Of a DNA stretch of 64,000 nt, positions 43,141 to 53,404 are shown piece after piece. A model generated the notes under the pieces. The model was not told where the DNA came from. It made no database searches and saw only the letters and a program-made list of their open reading frames with translations. The position numbers and the translations under genes were made by a program. Every line of letters begins with the position of its first letter. Position 1 is the stretch's first letter. The DNA is from Salinicola corii (GTDB lineage: Bacteria > Pseudomonadota > Gammaproteobacteria > Pseudomonadales > Halomonadaceae): positions 248,001 to 312,000 of the forward strand of contig NZ_VTPX01000004.1 in assembly GCF_008298015.1 (NCBI RefSeq). The letters run 5' to 3'.

Positions 43141-45381
43141 ATGGATGATGTCTCGCCACTAATCGACTCCCTCAACGCCAATCAGCGCGAGGCCGTCGCT
43201 GCGCCGCCCGGCAACATGCTGGTGCTGGCCGGTGCCGGCTCGGGCAAGACCCGGGTGCTGGTGCACCGTATCGCCTGGCTGATGCAGGCCGAGGGCGTGT
43301 CTCCCTACGCCATTCTGGCGGTGACCTTCACCAACAAGGCCGCCCGCGAGATGCGGACGCGTCTCGAGGCGCTGCAGGGCGCGACGCTGCGCAACATGTG
43401 GGTCGGCACCTTCCACTCCATCGCCCACCGCCTGCTGCGAACCCACTGGCACGATGCCCGTCTGCCCCAGCATTTCCAGATCATCGACAGCGACGACCAG
43501 CTGCGGCTGGTCAAGCGCCTGCTGCGGGACCACAACGTCGACGACGAGCGCTATCCGCCCAAGCAAGTGCAGTATTTCATCGGTGGCTGCAAGGAGGAGG
43601 GGCTGCGTCCGCAGCAGGTGGCGACCCACGGCGACCCGTACATGGCCAAGATGGTCGAGCTCTACGAACTCTATCAACTGACCTGCGAACGCGGCGGGCT
43701 GGTCGACTTCGGCGAGCTGCTGCTGCGCAGTCTGGAACTGCTGCGCGATACGCCGGCGCTGCTCAAGCACTACCGCGAGCGCTTCGGCCATATCCTGGTC
43801 GACGAGTTCCAGGACACCAATACCCTGCAGTACGCCTGGTTGAAATTGCTGGCCGGCGTTGATGGCAATGGGGGGAGCGATGACCATCGTGCGGCCATGA
43901 TCGTGGTCGGCGACGACGATCAGTCGATCTACGGCTGGCGCGGGGCCAAGGTCGAGAACATTCGCCGTTTCGAGAGCGAGTTCGCCGACACCCGGACCGT
44001 GCGTCTGGAGCAGAACTATCGTTCCACCAGCGCCATTCTGGACGCTGCCAATGCGCTGATCAGTCACAACAGCGGGCGCATGGGCAAGGAGCTGTGGACT
44101 GACGGCGATGCCGGCGACAAGATCTCCGTCTATGCCGGCTTCAACGATCTCGACGAGGCGCGTTTCATCGTCGATACCATTGGCGAGCAGGGGCGCAACG
44201 GTTTCGCGCGCCGCGAGATGGCGATTCTCTACCGCTCCAATGCCCAGTCCCGGGTGATCGAGGAGGCGCTGATCCGCAGCGGCGTGCCGTATCGCATCTA
44301 CGGCGGCCAGCGATTCTACGAACGCCTCGAGATCAAGAATGCGCTGGCTTATCTGCGGCTGCTGCTCAACCGCGAGGACGACGCTTCGCTGGAACGGGTG
44401 ATCAACGTGCCGCCTCGCGGGATTGGCACGCGTACGGTGGAGATCCTGCGTGGTCGTGCCCGCGACACCAACGTGTCGCTGTGGCAGGCGCTGCACGACA
44501 GCCTGAGCGACGGCAAGCTCAAGGGCCGCGCCGGCAATGCGATCAACGCCTTCGCCGAGCTGATCGAACGCCTCGATATCGACACCGCTGGCATGGCGCT
44601 GTACGAAATCATCGATCACGTCATTCAGATTTCCGGTCTGATCGATCATCACCGCAGCGAGAAGGGCGAGAAAGGTCAGGCGCGGGTCGAGAACCTCGAG
44701 GAGCTGATCAACGCGGCGCGGGCGTTCTCGCAGAATGCGCAGGCCAACCCGGTCGACCTGCAGGAGGTCGGCGAAGGCGCTGCGGCGCTGGAGCCATTCC
44801 TGGCCGAGGCGGCGCTCAATGCTGGCGATCACGAAGCCGATGAGTTCGAGGACTGCGTGCAGATGATGACGCTGCACTCGGCCAAGGGGCTGGAATTCCC
44901 GGTGGTGTTCGTGGCTGGCATCGAGGAGGGTCTGTTCCCGCACAAGATGTCGTTGGAAGAGCCGGGACGCCTCGAGGAGGAGCGCAGACTCTGTTACGTC
45001 GGCATGACCCGCGCCATGCGCAAGCTCTATCTGACCTATGCCGAGATCCGTCGGCTGCACGGCCGCGAAACGATGGCGCGACCGTCGCGTTTCCTGCGGG
45101 AAGTGCCCGAGGAGCTGCTCGAGGAAGTGCGCCTGCGCGGCCAGATATCGCGACCGGTGACGTCCCGGCCGGACGTTGGCCCGGCACGCCAGCAGGGCAT
45201 CGAAGGCGGCGGCGATCTGCCATCGCTGTCGCTTGGCCAGCGCGTCAGTCATCCGCTGTTCGGCGAGGGCGTGATCCTCGATGCCGAGGGCGAAGGAGCG
45301 CGGGCCCGGGTGCATGTCAGTTTCGAGGGCGAGGGCGACAAGTGGCTGGTACTGGGGTTCGCCAAACTGACCCCGCTGTGA
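43141..45381 (+). CDS. uvrD: DNA helicase II (UvrD)
   Basis: The 746-aa SF1 helicase has Walker A LAGAGSGKTRVL (residues 29-40), motif Ia VTFTNKAAREMRTR, motif II LVDEFQDTN, motif III GDDDQSIYGWRGA, motif IV QNYRST, motif V LHSAKGLEFPVVF and motif VI YVGMTRAM, in that order. It acts in nucleotide excision and mismatch repair. The ATG at 43141 begins MDDVSPLIDSLNANQREAV, the usual UvrD start. The upstream gap has no obvious LexA box. The C-terminal end RVSHPLFGEGVILDAEGEG is the UvrD/PcrA Tudor-like domain. Confidence 0.95.
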   Translation: MDDVSPLIDSLNANQREAVAAPPGNMLVLAGAGSGKTRVLVHRIAWLMQAEGVSPYAILAVTFTNKAAREMRTRLEALQGATLRNMWVGTFHSIAHRLLRTHWHDARLPQHFQIIDSDDQLRLVKRLLRDHNVDDERYPPKQVQYFIGGCKEEGLRPQQVATHGDPYMAKMVELYELYQLTCERGGLVDFGELLLRSLELLRDTPALLKHYRERFGHILVDEFQDTNTLQYAWLKLLAGVDGNGGSDDHRAAMIVVGDDDQSIYGWRGAKVENIRRFESEFADTRTVRLEQNYRSTSAILDAANALISHNSGRMGKELWTDGDAGDKISVYAGFNDLDEARFIVDTIGEQGRNGFARREMAILYRSNAQSRVIEEALIRSGVPYRIYGGQRFYERLEIKNALAYLRLLLNREDDASLERVINVPPRGIGTRTVEILRGRARDTNVSLWQALHDSLSDGKLKGRAGNAINAFAELIERLDIDTAGMALYEIIDHVIQISGLIDHHRSEKGEKGQARVENLEELINAARAFSQNAQANPVDLQEVGEGAAALEPFLAEAALNAGDHEADEFEDCVQMMTLHSAKGLEFPVVFVAGIEEGLFPHKMSLEEPGRLEEERRLCYVGMTRAMRKLYLTYAEIRRLHGRETMARPSRFLREVPEELLEEVRLRGQISRPVTSRPDVGPARQQGIEGGGDLPSLSLGQRVSHPLFGEGVILDAEGEGARARVHVSFEGEGDKWLVLGFAKLTPL

Positions 45382-45552
45382 ACCCGTCATCGTCACGAAG
45401 TTGCAACAATTTCATGCGATGATCGCCGTCATAGGTGTCTCTACGCCTGTCGCGTCCAGGCCATCGAAGACCGATTGTCGATGGCAGACTCAGCTGCCCA
45501 AGCCACCGTGTCAGATACGTCAACGCCCCCAGACAAGCCGTCGGAGTCACGC

Positions 45553-46287
45553 ATGGATATCACCAGCGATACCCACAGTCAGCACATCTCGCAGCAGTAC
45601 AACCAGGATCTCGAGACCATCAAGACCCAGCTGATGGCCATGGGCGGACTGGTCGAGAAGCAGCTCCAGGAAGCCCTTGCGGCCCTGCTGGAGGGCGATA
45701 GCCAACTGGCTATCCGGGTGCGCGACAACGATACCAGCGTCAACGACATGCAGCTCAAGATCGACGAGGAGTGTGTGCGGATTCTGGCGCGTCGCCAGCC
45801 GGCCGCCTCCGATCTGCGCCTGGTCATTGCGGTCATCCGGGCCACCAACGATCTCGAACGGATGGGCGATGAAGCCAACAAGATCGCGCGCAATGCGCTC
45901 GATCTTATCGAATCGGGGCGCATCCCCCAGGGCAGTGTGGAGATCCGCCATATCAGTGAGCACGTGCGCAGCATGCTGCGTGATTCGCTGACCGCCTTCG
46001 CGCGTTTCGATACCGAACTGGCCTTGAAGGTGGTTCAGGAAGACGCCTCGGTGGATAGCGAGTACACCACTGCCATGCGATCGCTGGCGACCTTCATGAT
46101 GGAAGACTCTCGCTCCATCGGTGGCGTGCTGAGCGTCATGACGGTACTGCGCGCGCTGGAGCGGATCGGCGATCACGCCGACAACCTGGCCGAGCACGTC
46201 ATCTATCTGGTGAAGGGACGCGACATTCGCCATACCTCGGTGGAGGAGCTCGACCGGGAAGACCTGGGGCGAAGCGACAAGCGCTAA
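45553..46287 (+). CDS. phoU: Phosphate signalling regulator PhoU
   Basis: The 244-aa all-helical protein has two PhoU repeats: DLRLVIAVIRATNDLERMGD EANKIAR (about residues 72-98) and SVMTVLRALERIGDHADNLA (about 195-214), with the E/D-x-x-RxGD metal-binding pattern in each. PhoU links the Pst transporter and PhoR. Here it is separated from phoBR by about 6 kb and no pst genes are in the window. The ATG at 45553 with GGAG upstream is chosen; an alternative ATG at 45481 would add 24 residues. Confidence 0.92.
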   Translation: MDITSDTHSQHISQQYNQDLETIKTQLMAMGGLVEKQLQEALAALLEGDSQLAIRVRDNDTSVNDMQLKIDEECVRILARRQPAASDLRLVIAVIRATNDLERMGDEANKIARNALDLIESGRIPQGSVEIRHISEHVRSMLRDSLTAFARFDTELALKVVQEDASVDSEYTTAMRSLATFMMEDSRSIGGVLSVMTVLRALERIGDHADNLAEHVIYLVKGRDIRHTSVEELDREDLGRSDKR

Positions 46288-46400
46288 AGGCCCCGGTCTC
46301 GCCGTCTGGTGATCGCGATCGGTCAGGATTGACGCCGCGCTGGAGGGACTTGTGTTAGCGTGTCGATCACGCAACACTTTGTCTGGTCGACGGATTCAGC

Positions 46401-47129
46401 ATGATCTACTCCCTGCAAGCGATTATCCAAGGCACGCGCCTGGTGTTCGAACCCGGGCTGCGCCGCTTCGTGATCGGTCCGATTCTGGTCAACCTGCTGC
46501 TGTATGGCGGCACGCTCTTCTATCTCTTCGAAAATTTCGGCGGCTGGCTCGACTACGGCATGCGCCAGATACCCGGCTGGCTAACCTGGCTCGAGTGGCT
46601 GATCTGGCCGCTGCTGGTCGTTGCCCTGGCGCTGATCGTCTTCTTCACTTTCACCCTGGTCTCCAATCTGATCGCGGCGCCGTTCTACGGCTTTCTGGCC
46701 GAGAAGGTGGAAACCCGGGTCACCGGGCGGCCACCGAGCGACGAGCGCGGGCTGATGAAGGCTGGCGTCGATGCGCTGGGGCGCGAACTGATCAAGCTTG
46801 GCTATATTCTGCCGCGCATGGCGGTGCTGTTCCTGCTGGGATTCGTGCCGGGACTGAATCTGATCACCCCCTTTCTGTGGGCGGCGTTTTCGGCCTGGAT
46901 GATGGCCGTCCAGTATCTCGATTACCCGATGGACAACAATCAGGTTGGTTTCACCGACATGCTCCGCCGCCTGCGCGCGCACTGGTGGCCGACGTTGACC
47001 TACGGCGCCTGCATGTCGGTGGCGACCTGGGTGCCGGTGCTCAACCTGGTTCTGCTGCCCGGCGGCGTTGCCGGTGGCGTCATGCTGTGGGATCGCTTCT
47101 ATCGCCCCATGGTACCGGCCACCCGTTGA
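46401..47129 (+). CDS. cysZ: Sulfate transporter CysZ
   Basis: The 242-aa membrane protein has four main hydrophobic segments (RRFVIGPILVNLLLYGGTLF, WPLLVVALALIVFFTFTLVS, YILPRMAVLFLLGFVPGLNL, WVPVLNLVLLPGGVAGGVML) and the CysZ motifs LVSNLIAAPFYGFLAEKVE and YLDYPMDNN. It imports sulfate for cysteine synthesis. It is single; no cys genes are adjacent. Confidence 0.9.
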   Translation: MIYSLQAIIQGTRLVFEPGLRRFVIGPILVNLLLYGGTLFYLFENFGGWLDYGMRQIPGWLTWLEWLIWPLLVVALALIVFFTFTLVSNLIAAPFYGFLAEKVETRVTGRPPSDERGLMKAGVDALGRELIKLGYILPRMAVLFLLGFVPGLNLITPFLWAAFSAWMMAVQYLDYPMDNNQVGFTDMLRRLRAHWWPTLTYGACMSVATWVPVLNLVLLPGGVAGGVMLWDRFYRPMVPATR

Positions 47130-47338
47130 TAGCGAGCTGCAGGCGCACGCCGACGGAAGCCGGGATCGACAAGAAAAATGGCGAGTGGGGTTGAAAGCTG
47201 CCGTGGGGCACGCCATCTAGGCTAGACGATAGGGAGATTTGCCGAAGCCGTGAAACCGGTTCAGCCAATGCTTCGGAAAATTTTTTTAAATCAAGATGAT
47301 ATATCAACGTAGCAACGCTTTTCCTCAGCCGAGCTTGC

Positions 47339-47368
47339 TTGACACCGTGAGGCGTTGCTCACTATTTT
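47339..47368 (+). promoter_or_regulatory. σ70-type promoter of sodA
   Basis: TTGACA (47339-47344) is separated by 18 bp from TATTTT (47363-47368), 59 bp upstream of the sodA ATG. The ~60 bp before it are strikingly AT-rich (TTTTTTTAAATCAAGATGAT), a place where iron- or redox-responsive control would be expected, though no exact Fur box is evident. The stretch from the cysZ stop (47129) to this promoter shows no gene. Confidence 0.65.
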
Positions 47369-47427
47369 GATTCACCCGAGAGGCGCCCACGTCGGGCAAT
47401 GCCTCCTCATGAAAGGGAGTTTTGATC

Positions 47428-48039
47428 ATGGCTCATAGCTTACCGTCGCTACCCTACGCATATGACGCGCTGGAACCCAAGATCGACGCGATGACGATGG
47501 AGATTCACCACACTCGTCACCATCAGACCTACATCAACAACCTCAACGCCGCGCTGGAAGGCACGGGGCTCGAGGAGGTGCCGGTCGACAAGCTGATGGC
47601 CGATATCGACAAGGTGCCGCAGGACAAGCGCCAGGCTGTCATCAACAACGGTGGCGGCCATGCCAACCACTCCCTGTTCTGGACCGTCATGTCCAAGGAC
47701 GGCGGTGGCGAGCCGACCGGCAAGGTGGGCGAAGCCATCCAGAGCGAGCTGGGCGGTTACGACGCTTTCAAGGAAGAGTTCAAGAAAGCGGCCACCGGTC
47801 GTTTCGGTAGCGGCTGGGCCTGGCTGGTGGTGACGCCGGAGAAGAAGCTCAAGGTCATCAACACCCTGAACCAGGACAGCCCGCTGATGGAAGGGCTGAC
47901 GCCGATTCTGGGGCTGGACGTTTGGGAACACGCCTACTACCTGAAGTATCAGAACAAGCGTCCGGACTACATCGCGGCGTTCTTCGACGTCATCAACTGG
48001 GATGAAGTCAACCGTCGCTATGCCGAAGCCATCGCCTGA
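47428..48039 (+). CDS. sodA: Superoxide dismutase, Mn-type
   Basis: The 203-aa SOD has the metal ligands His27 (MEIHHTRHH), His81 (ANHSLFW), Asp164 and His168 ([20 protein letters not shown]). NQDSPLM and the [21 protein letters not shown] block are typical of MnSOD rather than FeSOD. It dismutates superoxide in the cytoplasm. ATG 47428 follows GGGAG; a TTG 6 nt upstream is unlikely. A good promoter lies at 47339 and a hairpin follows at 48073. Confidence 0.93.
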   Translation: MAHSLPSLPYAYDALEPKIDAMTMEIHHTRHHQTYINNLNAALEGTGLEEVPVDKLMADIDKVPQDKRQAVINNGGGHANHSLFWTVMSKDGGGEPTGKVGEAIQSELGGYDAFKEEFKKAATGRFGSGWAWLVVTPEKKLKVINTLNQDSPLMEGLTPILGLDVWEHAYYLKYQNKRPDYIAAFFDVINWDEVNRRYAEAIA

Positions 48040-48072
48040 TCGCCAGGCCGATGTTACCGGCGTAAGCCGTCC

Positions 48073-48103
48073 CAAGATGCCTCCGCTCACCGGGGGCATC
48101 TTG
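48073..48103 (+). terminator. Hairpin after sodA
   Basis: Arms CAAGATGCC / GGCATCTTG with a 13-nt loop lie 34 bp after the sodA stop. No T-tract follows, so termination is likely but not certain. Confidence 0.55.
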
Positions 48104-48217
48104 CGTTGATTCCCGCCTCTGCAAGGATTCCCCCCTCAGCGGCTTTTCTGGTACGCTGACCGCGCTGGCGTCCTGCCGGCTCAGTTCATCGACCCACCCT
48201 CGCGACGATCCGACACC

Positions 48218-49276
48218 ATGACTGCACAACGCTGCGACGCCACGCTGACGCTCACCGATGTAAATGATTTTCGATTGCGCCTGATAGCGTTTCTGGATGA
48301 GTACGACGTGGCCTATCGCAGCGACGAGCGCCAGGTGGCGATCGACCTGCCGGGTGGGGAAGCGCGCTTCTCGGTGAGCCGGGTCGGTCTTCACCTCGAG
48401 GCCGAAGCCGACGCGAGGGACGGCCTGGAAACGCTGCGCGGGATCATCGAACACTACGTCGCGCTGTTCGCCGGCGAGAACGCACTGCCGCTGCACTGGC
48501 ATGGAGACGTAGTGGCGGCGCCGACCTTTGCCAACTTCCGCGAGATGCGGGTGGCCCGGATCGAGGAGCTGAGCCCCAGCATCCGCCGCCTGACGCTGAC
48601 CGGCGAAAATCTGGCGCGCTTCGATCACCCCGAAGAGTGGCACGTGCGGCTGCATTTTCCGCCGCCCGGGATCGACCGCCCCCAGTGGCCGCGCCCCACG
48701 GCGGAAGGCGGTACCCAGTGGCCGCCGGAAGATCGACGGGCCGAGATTCGCTACTACACCATCCGCCGTCTGGACGTCGCCAGCGGCGAGGTGGATATCG
48801 ATTTTCTGCTGCACGAAGCGCCGGGGCCGGGGGGCGATTTCGCCCGCCGGGCCAAGCCGGGGGACATCTGCGGCATGGCCGGCCCCTACGGCCGGGGCGT
48901 TGCCGAGGCGTCGCACTATCTGCTGGCCGGTGACGAGACCGCCATTCCCGCCATCGCACGATTGCTGGAAACGCTGCCGGCGAGCGCGCAGGTCGAGGCG
49001 TGGCTGGAGGTCGAATCGCCGGTGGATGAGCTGGAGCTGCCGGTCGCCGATCACTGCCGCATCAGCTGGCGTCACCGCTGTCGTGGCCACGCACCCAGCG
49101 AGCAGCTCGCCGCGGCGGTGGTCGAGGCGATGCCCGACACCCGCGACGATCTGTTCGTCTGGTTCGCTGGCGAAGCCGATGTCAGCCAGTGCCTGAGAAA
49201 ACGGCTCAAGCAGGAGTTCGGGCTGCAGAAGGGGCAGCATCTGGTCACCGGCTACTGGAAACGAGAAAGCGCCTAG
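48218..49276 (+). CDS. DUF2218-SIP fusion, siderophore-interacting flavoprotein
   Basis: The 352-aa protein has an N-terminal DUF2218-like domain (RLIAFLDEYDVAYRSDERQV ... LRGIIEHYVALF, about residues 20-88) fused to a SIP/ViuB-type ferric-siderophore reductase (ARIEELSPSIRRLTLTGENL, RYYTIRRLD for FAD binding, GPGGDFARRAKPGDICGMAG, LLAGDETAIPAI, VWFAGEADVS). It probably reduces ferric siderophores or ferric citrate in the cytoplasm. It stands alone after sodA; no siderophore transport genes are nearby. Confidence 0.87.
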   Translation: MTAQRCDATLTLTDVNDFRLRLIAFLDEYDVAYRSDERQVAIDLPGGEARFSVSRVGLHLEAEADARDGLETLRGIIEHYVALFAGENALPLHWHGDVVAAPTFANFREMRVARIEELSPSIRRLTLTGENLARFDHPEEWHVRLHFPPPGIDRPQWPRPTAEGGTQWPPEDRRAEIRYYTIRRLDVASGEVDIDFLLHEAPGPGGDFARRAKPGDICGMAGPYGRGVAEASHYLLAGDETAIPAIARLLETLPASAQVEAWLEVESPVDELELPVADHCRISWRHRCRGHAPSEQLAAAVVEAMPDTRDDLFVWFAGEADVSQCLRKRLKQEFGLQKGQHLVTGYWKRESA

Positions 49277-49288
49277 CTTCGTTCGTGA

Positions 49289-50134
49289 CTAACGGCCACG
49301 CTCCAGTACCAGCAGCGGGTCGATGCGGGTATCGAACCAGTTCATGCCCCAGTGCAGGTGGGGCCCGGTGGCGCGCCCGGTGGAACCCACCGCGCCGATC
49401 ACCTCTCCCTGTTCGACGCGATCGCCGACCTTCACGTCGATCCGCGAGAGGTGCAGGAAGTTGGAGCTGATGCCGTAACCGTGATCGAGCAGCACCGTAC
49501 CGCCGGTCAGATAGAGATCGTCGGCAAAGGTGATCACGCCGCTGGCCGGCGCCTTGACCGGTGTACCCTCGGCGGCGGCGATGTCCATGCCCGAGTGCGC
49601 CGAGCCCGGCGCGCCGTTGTAGATACGCTGATTGCCGAAACGCCCGCTAATGCGCCCTTCCACCGGCCAGATGAAGGTCTGGGTGAAACCCACCCGGTCG
49701 TCGTTGCGCGCACGCTCGGCGCTGACGGCGGCCTGCTCGCGCTGGATACGCCGGGCGATCTCCGGCGGCGGCGAGACGGTCCTGGGTGGTACGCCGTCGA
49801 TGCGTTCGGTCGGCCAGTCCCGCGGCGTGATCGCGACCGCGACGTTCTGCTGGCGGCCATCCGGCGTGGTGATCGACACCGTCTGACGACCGCTGGCATC
49901 GCGCCCGACGCCGAACACCACGGTGCCGTAACCGGTGACCCTGAGATCGTGCCCCGCCACCGAGACCTGGCTGCCGGGCGGCACTCGACCGATCACCATC
50001 GAGCCCTGTTGGACGCTGTCGGGGAAGGTGATCGGAACCGTATCGGCGTGTGTCTCGAGCGTGACGCCCGCCAGCAGCAGCATGAACACGATGGCGCCGA
50101 CGAGTCGACGCCACGAGAGGAAGGAAGGGATCAT
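49289..50134 (-). CDS. M23 (LytM-type) peptidase, secreted
   Basis: The 281-aa protein has a signal peptide (residues 1-33, RRLVGAIVFMLLLAGVTLET-HA), an Ig-like middle part and a C-terminal LytM domain with the zinc ligands in HSGMDIAAAEG and GPHLHWGMNW (HxH). Such peptidases cut peptidoglycan cross-links in the periplasm. ATG 50134 is chosen since it places the hydrophobic core at the usual distance. It is convergent with the SIP gene. Confidence 0.88.
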   Translation of the reverse strand: MIPSFLSWRRLVGAIVFMLLLAGVTLETHADTVPITFPDSVQQGSMVIGRVPPGSQVSVAGHDLRVTGYGTVVFGVGRDASGRQTVSITTPDGRQQNVAVAITPRDWPTERIDGVPPRTVSPPPEIARRIQREQAAVSAERARNDDRVGFTQTFIWPVEGRISGRFGNQRIYNGAPGSAHSGMDIAAAEGTPVKAPASGVITFADDLYLTGGTVLLDHGYGISSNFLHLSRIDVKVGDRVEQGEVIGAVGSTGRATGPHLHWGMNWFDTRIDPLLVLERGR

Positions 50135-50236
50135 GACCACCTGTCGGCACTCCGTATCTCGGGATGCCGCCACCATAACCCGAGGCGGTGGTGGAGGAAA
50201 CGCTGACGGGAGACCGGACCGAGTCGAGAGAGTCGC

Positions 50237-51907
50237 CTAAAACGACTCCCACTCGTCGTTATCGCTCGGCGTCGAACGTGTCGCGGTCGCGACTCCCGGC
50301 GATGACGTCATCGCCAATGTCGGTGTCGTGGTCGAGGGAGACGGCGAACGATAGCGCGACACCCTCTCGTCGTATTCGACGTCGGCGATCTTGAACCCGG
50401 CCAATGCCCGTTCCAGCATCGCCACCTGCGCATTGAGCGTGGCGGCGGCGGCCGATGCCTGCTGCACCAGCGAGGCGTTCTGCTGGGTGACGTGATCCAT
50501 CTGCACCACGGCCTCGTTGACCTGGTCGATACCGTTGGACTGTTCGCCGGAGGCGATCGAGATCTCCTCGATCAGGTCGGTCATGCGGGCGACCGAATCC
50601 ACGGCGCGACGAATGGTCTCGCCGGCCTGCTCGACGATCTCGGAGCCGGCATCGATCCTGCGATTCGAGGCGTCGATCAGCTCTCGGATCTCGCGGGAGG
50701 CATCGGCGCTGCGGCTGGCCAGCGTACGGACTTCATTGGCGACGACCGCGAACCCCCTACCCTGCTCGCCGGCTCGGGCGGCTTCCACGGAGGCGTTGAG
50801 CGCCAGGATATTGGTCTGGAAGGCGATCGAGTCGATCACGCCGACGATCTCGGTGACCCGACGCGAACTGTCGGTGATGCCCTGCATGGTCGAGACGACC
50901 TGATCCATCATCTCGCCGCCCTCTGCGGCGGTGTTGCGCGCCTCGCCGGCCAGGCCGCTGGCCTGGCGGGCGTTGTCGGCGTTCTGGCGCACCGTCTGGG
51001 TCAGTTCCTCCATGCTGGAGGCGGTCTCACCGATGGACGCCGCCTGCTGCTCGGTTCGCGCGGCCAGGTCCTGATTGCCGCTGTGAATCTGGCCCACGCC
51101 GACGGTGATGGTGGTCGAGGCGTGGCGAACGTTGGCCATCGATTCGGCCAGGTGAATCCGCATGCCCTCGATGGCCGCTAGCAGACTGCGCCGGTCGCCG
51201 GATTTGACCTGCAACGCGGTGGTGAGATCGCCCTCGGCCATGCCCCGGATCGCATCGCGCGCCTGGCGCGGATCGCCCCCCAGGTCGCCCAGCACGTTGC
51301 GGATGATCCAGCCCATGAGCAGCGTGATGATGATGCCGATGACACCGGCGATCAGGCTCATCTTCAACACGCCGGCCCAGAATGCGTGCTGGATGTCGCT
51401 GATATAGACGTTGGCGGCGAGATACCAGTCCCACTCGGGGACGTAGCGCACGTAGTTGAGGCGCGATACGTCCTGGCCATCGGCATTGGTGGAGGTGTAC
51501 TCCAGCGTGCCGTCGTCGGGGGAGTCCGCCAGCGCCTTGAGCTCGCGATAGAAGTAGACGCCGTTGTCGTCGCGGAAACCGCTCATGTCCGTGCCGATGT
51601 CGCGCTTGGGGTGATAGACCAGATGAATGTCGCTGTCGAAGGCGTAGACATAGCTGCCGTCGAGATCCAGCGCCGACAGGTCCCTGCGCGCAAAGTCCTT
51701 GGCGGCGTCTTCGGAGAACTCGTCATCGTTGGCGCGCTGGACATAGCGCTCGACCAGCGTCTGGGCGCTGGCCACGAAGCTCTTGAGACTGCTGACGCGC
51801 TCGGCCATCAGCGTCTCGCGCTTTTCCAGGGCCATCCAGCCCACCAGAATCAGCATGCCCAGCCACATCAGGCCAACCGTGATCCAGAGTTTTCGTCGCA
51901 TCGTCAT
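50237..51907 (-). CDS. Methyl-accepting chemotaxis protein with Cache domain
   Basis: The 556-aa receptor has TM1 ([20 protein letters not shown]), a periplasmic single-Cache domain ([46 protein letters not shown]), TM2 ([18 protein letters not shown]), HAMP and a signalling domain with the highly conserved hairpin tip ([37 protein letters not shown], given here as one known motif in parts: [28 protein letters not shown]). The last residues NDEWESF resemble the NWETF-type CheR tether. The start at 51907 (ATG) is chosen over a TTG at 51940. Confidence 0.9.
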   Translation of the reverse strand: MTMRRKLWITVGLMWLGMLILVGWMALEKRETLMAERVSSLKSFVASAQTLVERYVQRANDDEFSEDAAKDFARRDLSALDLDGSYVYAFDSDIHLVYHPKRDIGTDMSGFRDDNGVYFYRELKALADSPDDGTLEYTSTNADGQDVSRLNYVRYVPEWDWYLAANVYISDIQHAFWAGVLKMSLIAGVIGIIITLLMGWIIRNVLGDLGGDPRQARDAIRGMAEGDLTTALQVKSGDRRSLLAAIEGMRIHLAESMANVRHASTTITVGVGQIHSGNQDLAARTEQQAASIGETASSMEELTQTVRQNADNARQASGLAGEARNTAAEGGEMMDQVVSTMQGITDSSRRVTEIVGVIDSIAFQTNILALNASVEAARAGEQGRGFAVVANEVRTLASRSADASREIRELIDASNRRIDAGSEIVEQAGETIRRAVDSVARMTDLIEEISIASGEQSNGIDQVNEAVVQMDHVTQQNASLVQQASAAAATLNAQVAMLERALAGFKIADVEYDERVSRYRSPSPSTTTPTLAMTSSPGVATATRSTPSDNDEWESF

Positions 51908-52043
51908 CTTCAGGGGCGTCCTTTTCTTCGCGAGAAGCAATTCATATAAACAACTAGTAGCTATGAACCGACCTCGTTATCGGCCGGGGACGCCGAAGAT
52001 TGAGCGGGTATCGAAGGAGAGCGCCAAAAAAGGAGGGGATTGG

Positions 52044-53396
52044 TCAGGCTGACGTCGACGTATCGGAGGAGGGGGAGGTCGGCAGTGCGGGCGCCACGCG
52101 CGCCGCCGGGAACACGCAGCGGAAGCGCGCGCCGAGCCCCGGACGGCTGACGATTTCCAGGCTGGCGTCGTGACGCAGCAGCACGTGCTTGACGATGGCC
52201 AGGCCCAGTCCCGTACCGCCGGTGGCGGCGCTGCGACCCTTGTCGACGCGATAGAAGCGCTCGGTCAGCCGCGGGATATGGATGGGGTCGAAACCGTCGC
52301 CGTTGTCTTCCACTTCGATGGCGGAGCCGTCGTGCCAGGGCTTCCAGCGTAAGGTGATGGTACTGCCTGCCGGCGTGTAGCGAACGGCGTTGAAGACCAG
52401 GTTGGAGACGGCGCTGCGTATCTCCTTGGTGTTCGCCAGCAACTGCCGTGGCTCTTCGGTTTCTATCGACAACTGGTGGTGTTCCGCGCTCAACTCGCGG
52501 GCATCGGCGGCGATGCTGTCGAGAAGCGAGGGCACGTCGAGAGTGTCGCGATCGTCATCGGGGCTGTCGATCTCGAGGCGTGACAACAGCAGCAGATCTT
52601 CGACCAAGTTCTGCATGCGGGTGGTCTGTGCCTGCATCTGGTCGAACCCGCGCTGCCAGCGTTGGGGCAACTGATCGACATGATCCGAATAGGTTTCGAG
52701 ATAGCCGGCCAGCACTGTCAGCGGTGTGCGCAGTTCATGGGAAACGTTGGCGACGAAGTCGCGTCGCATCATTTCCAGTTGGTGCAGTCGGGTCACGTCC
52801 CGCGCCATCAGTAGGCGTTCGTTGTCGCCGAACAGCGTAAGATGGAACTGCAGGGTACGATTGGCCTGGACCGGGGAAGGAATCAGCAGTGGCTCGCGGT
52901 AGTCGCCCGTCTCGAAATAGGCGATGAAACGGGGATCGCGCAGGAAGTTGGTGATCGGCTGCCCGCGATCGTGATCGGGCTGCAGACCGAGCATGTCGCA
53001 GGCAGCGCTGTTCCACCATTCAAGATCGCCCTGGGGATCCAGCATCACCACGCTGTCGCGCATCGCCTCGCAGGAGTCCTGAATCCGCCGCAGGATGTCG
53101 CGCAGTCGCTGCTGTAGCTGGGTCTGCGCTTTCTGATAGTGGTACAGGCGATCGAACAGATCGCCCCATACGCCGGTGCCGGGTGGCGGCGCCTCGCGGG
53201 GATTCTTCAACAGCCAGACGTAGAGCAGCCGCACGTGGCGCAGGTGCAGGAACACGTAGAGCCCGAGACCGGCCGCCAGTCCCCACCCCATTCCGGCGAG
53301 CAGGTGGCCGCCCAACTCGCCGAGCAACAGCCCCATCGCGCCAAGCCCGAACAGCATGTAGCCGAGGCGCCACAGTTCGTTGATCCAGTAGCGCAC
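52044..53396 (-). CDS. phoR: Phosphate regulon histidine kinase PhoR
   Basis: The 450-aa protein has two N-terminal membrane helices (about 11-50), a PAS domain (EAMRDSVVMLDPQGDLEWWN), the H box FVANVSHELRTPL with His220, N box (AVSNLVFNAVRYTPAG) and G boxes (VEDNGDGFD, GGTGLGLAIVKHVL). The order and the short N-terminus match PhoR. It lies 8 nt after phoB and is co-transcribed. Confidence 0.93.
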   Translation of the reverse strand: MRYWINELWRLGYMLFGLGAMGLLLGELGGHLLAGMGWGLAAGLGLYVFLHLRHVRLLYVWLLKNPREAPPPGTGVWGDLFDRLYHYQKAQTQLQQRLRDILRRIQDSCEAMRDSVVMLDPQGDLEWWNSAACDMLGLQPDHDRGQPITNFLRDPRFIAYFETGDYREPLLIPSPVQANRTLQFHLTLFGDNERLLMARDVTRLHQLEMMRRDFVANVSHELRTPLTVLAGYLETYSDHVDQLPQRWQRGFDQMQAQTTRMQNLVEDLLLLSRLEIDSPDDDRDTLDVPSLLDSIAADARELSAEHHQLSIETEEPRQLLANTKEIRSAVSNLVFNAVRYTPAGSTITLRWKPWHDGSAIEVEDNGDGFDPIHIPRLTERFYRVDKGRSAATGGTGLGLAIVKHVLLRHDASLEIVSRPGLGARFRCVFPAARVAPALPTSPSSDTSTSA

Positions 53397-53404
53397 GTCC
53401 TGAC

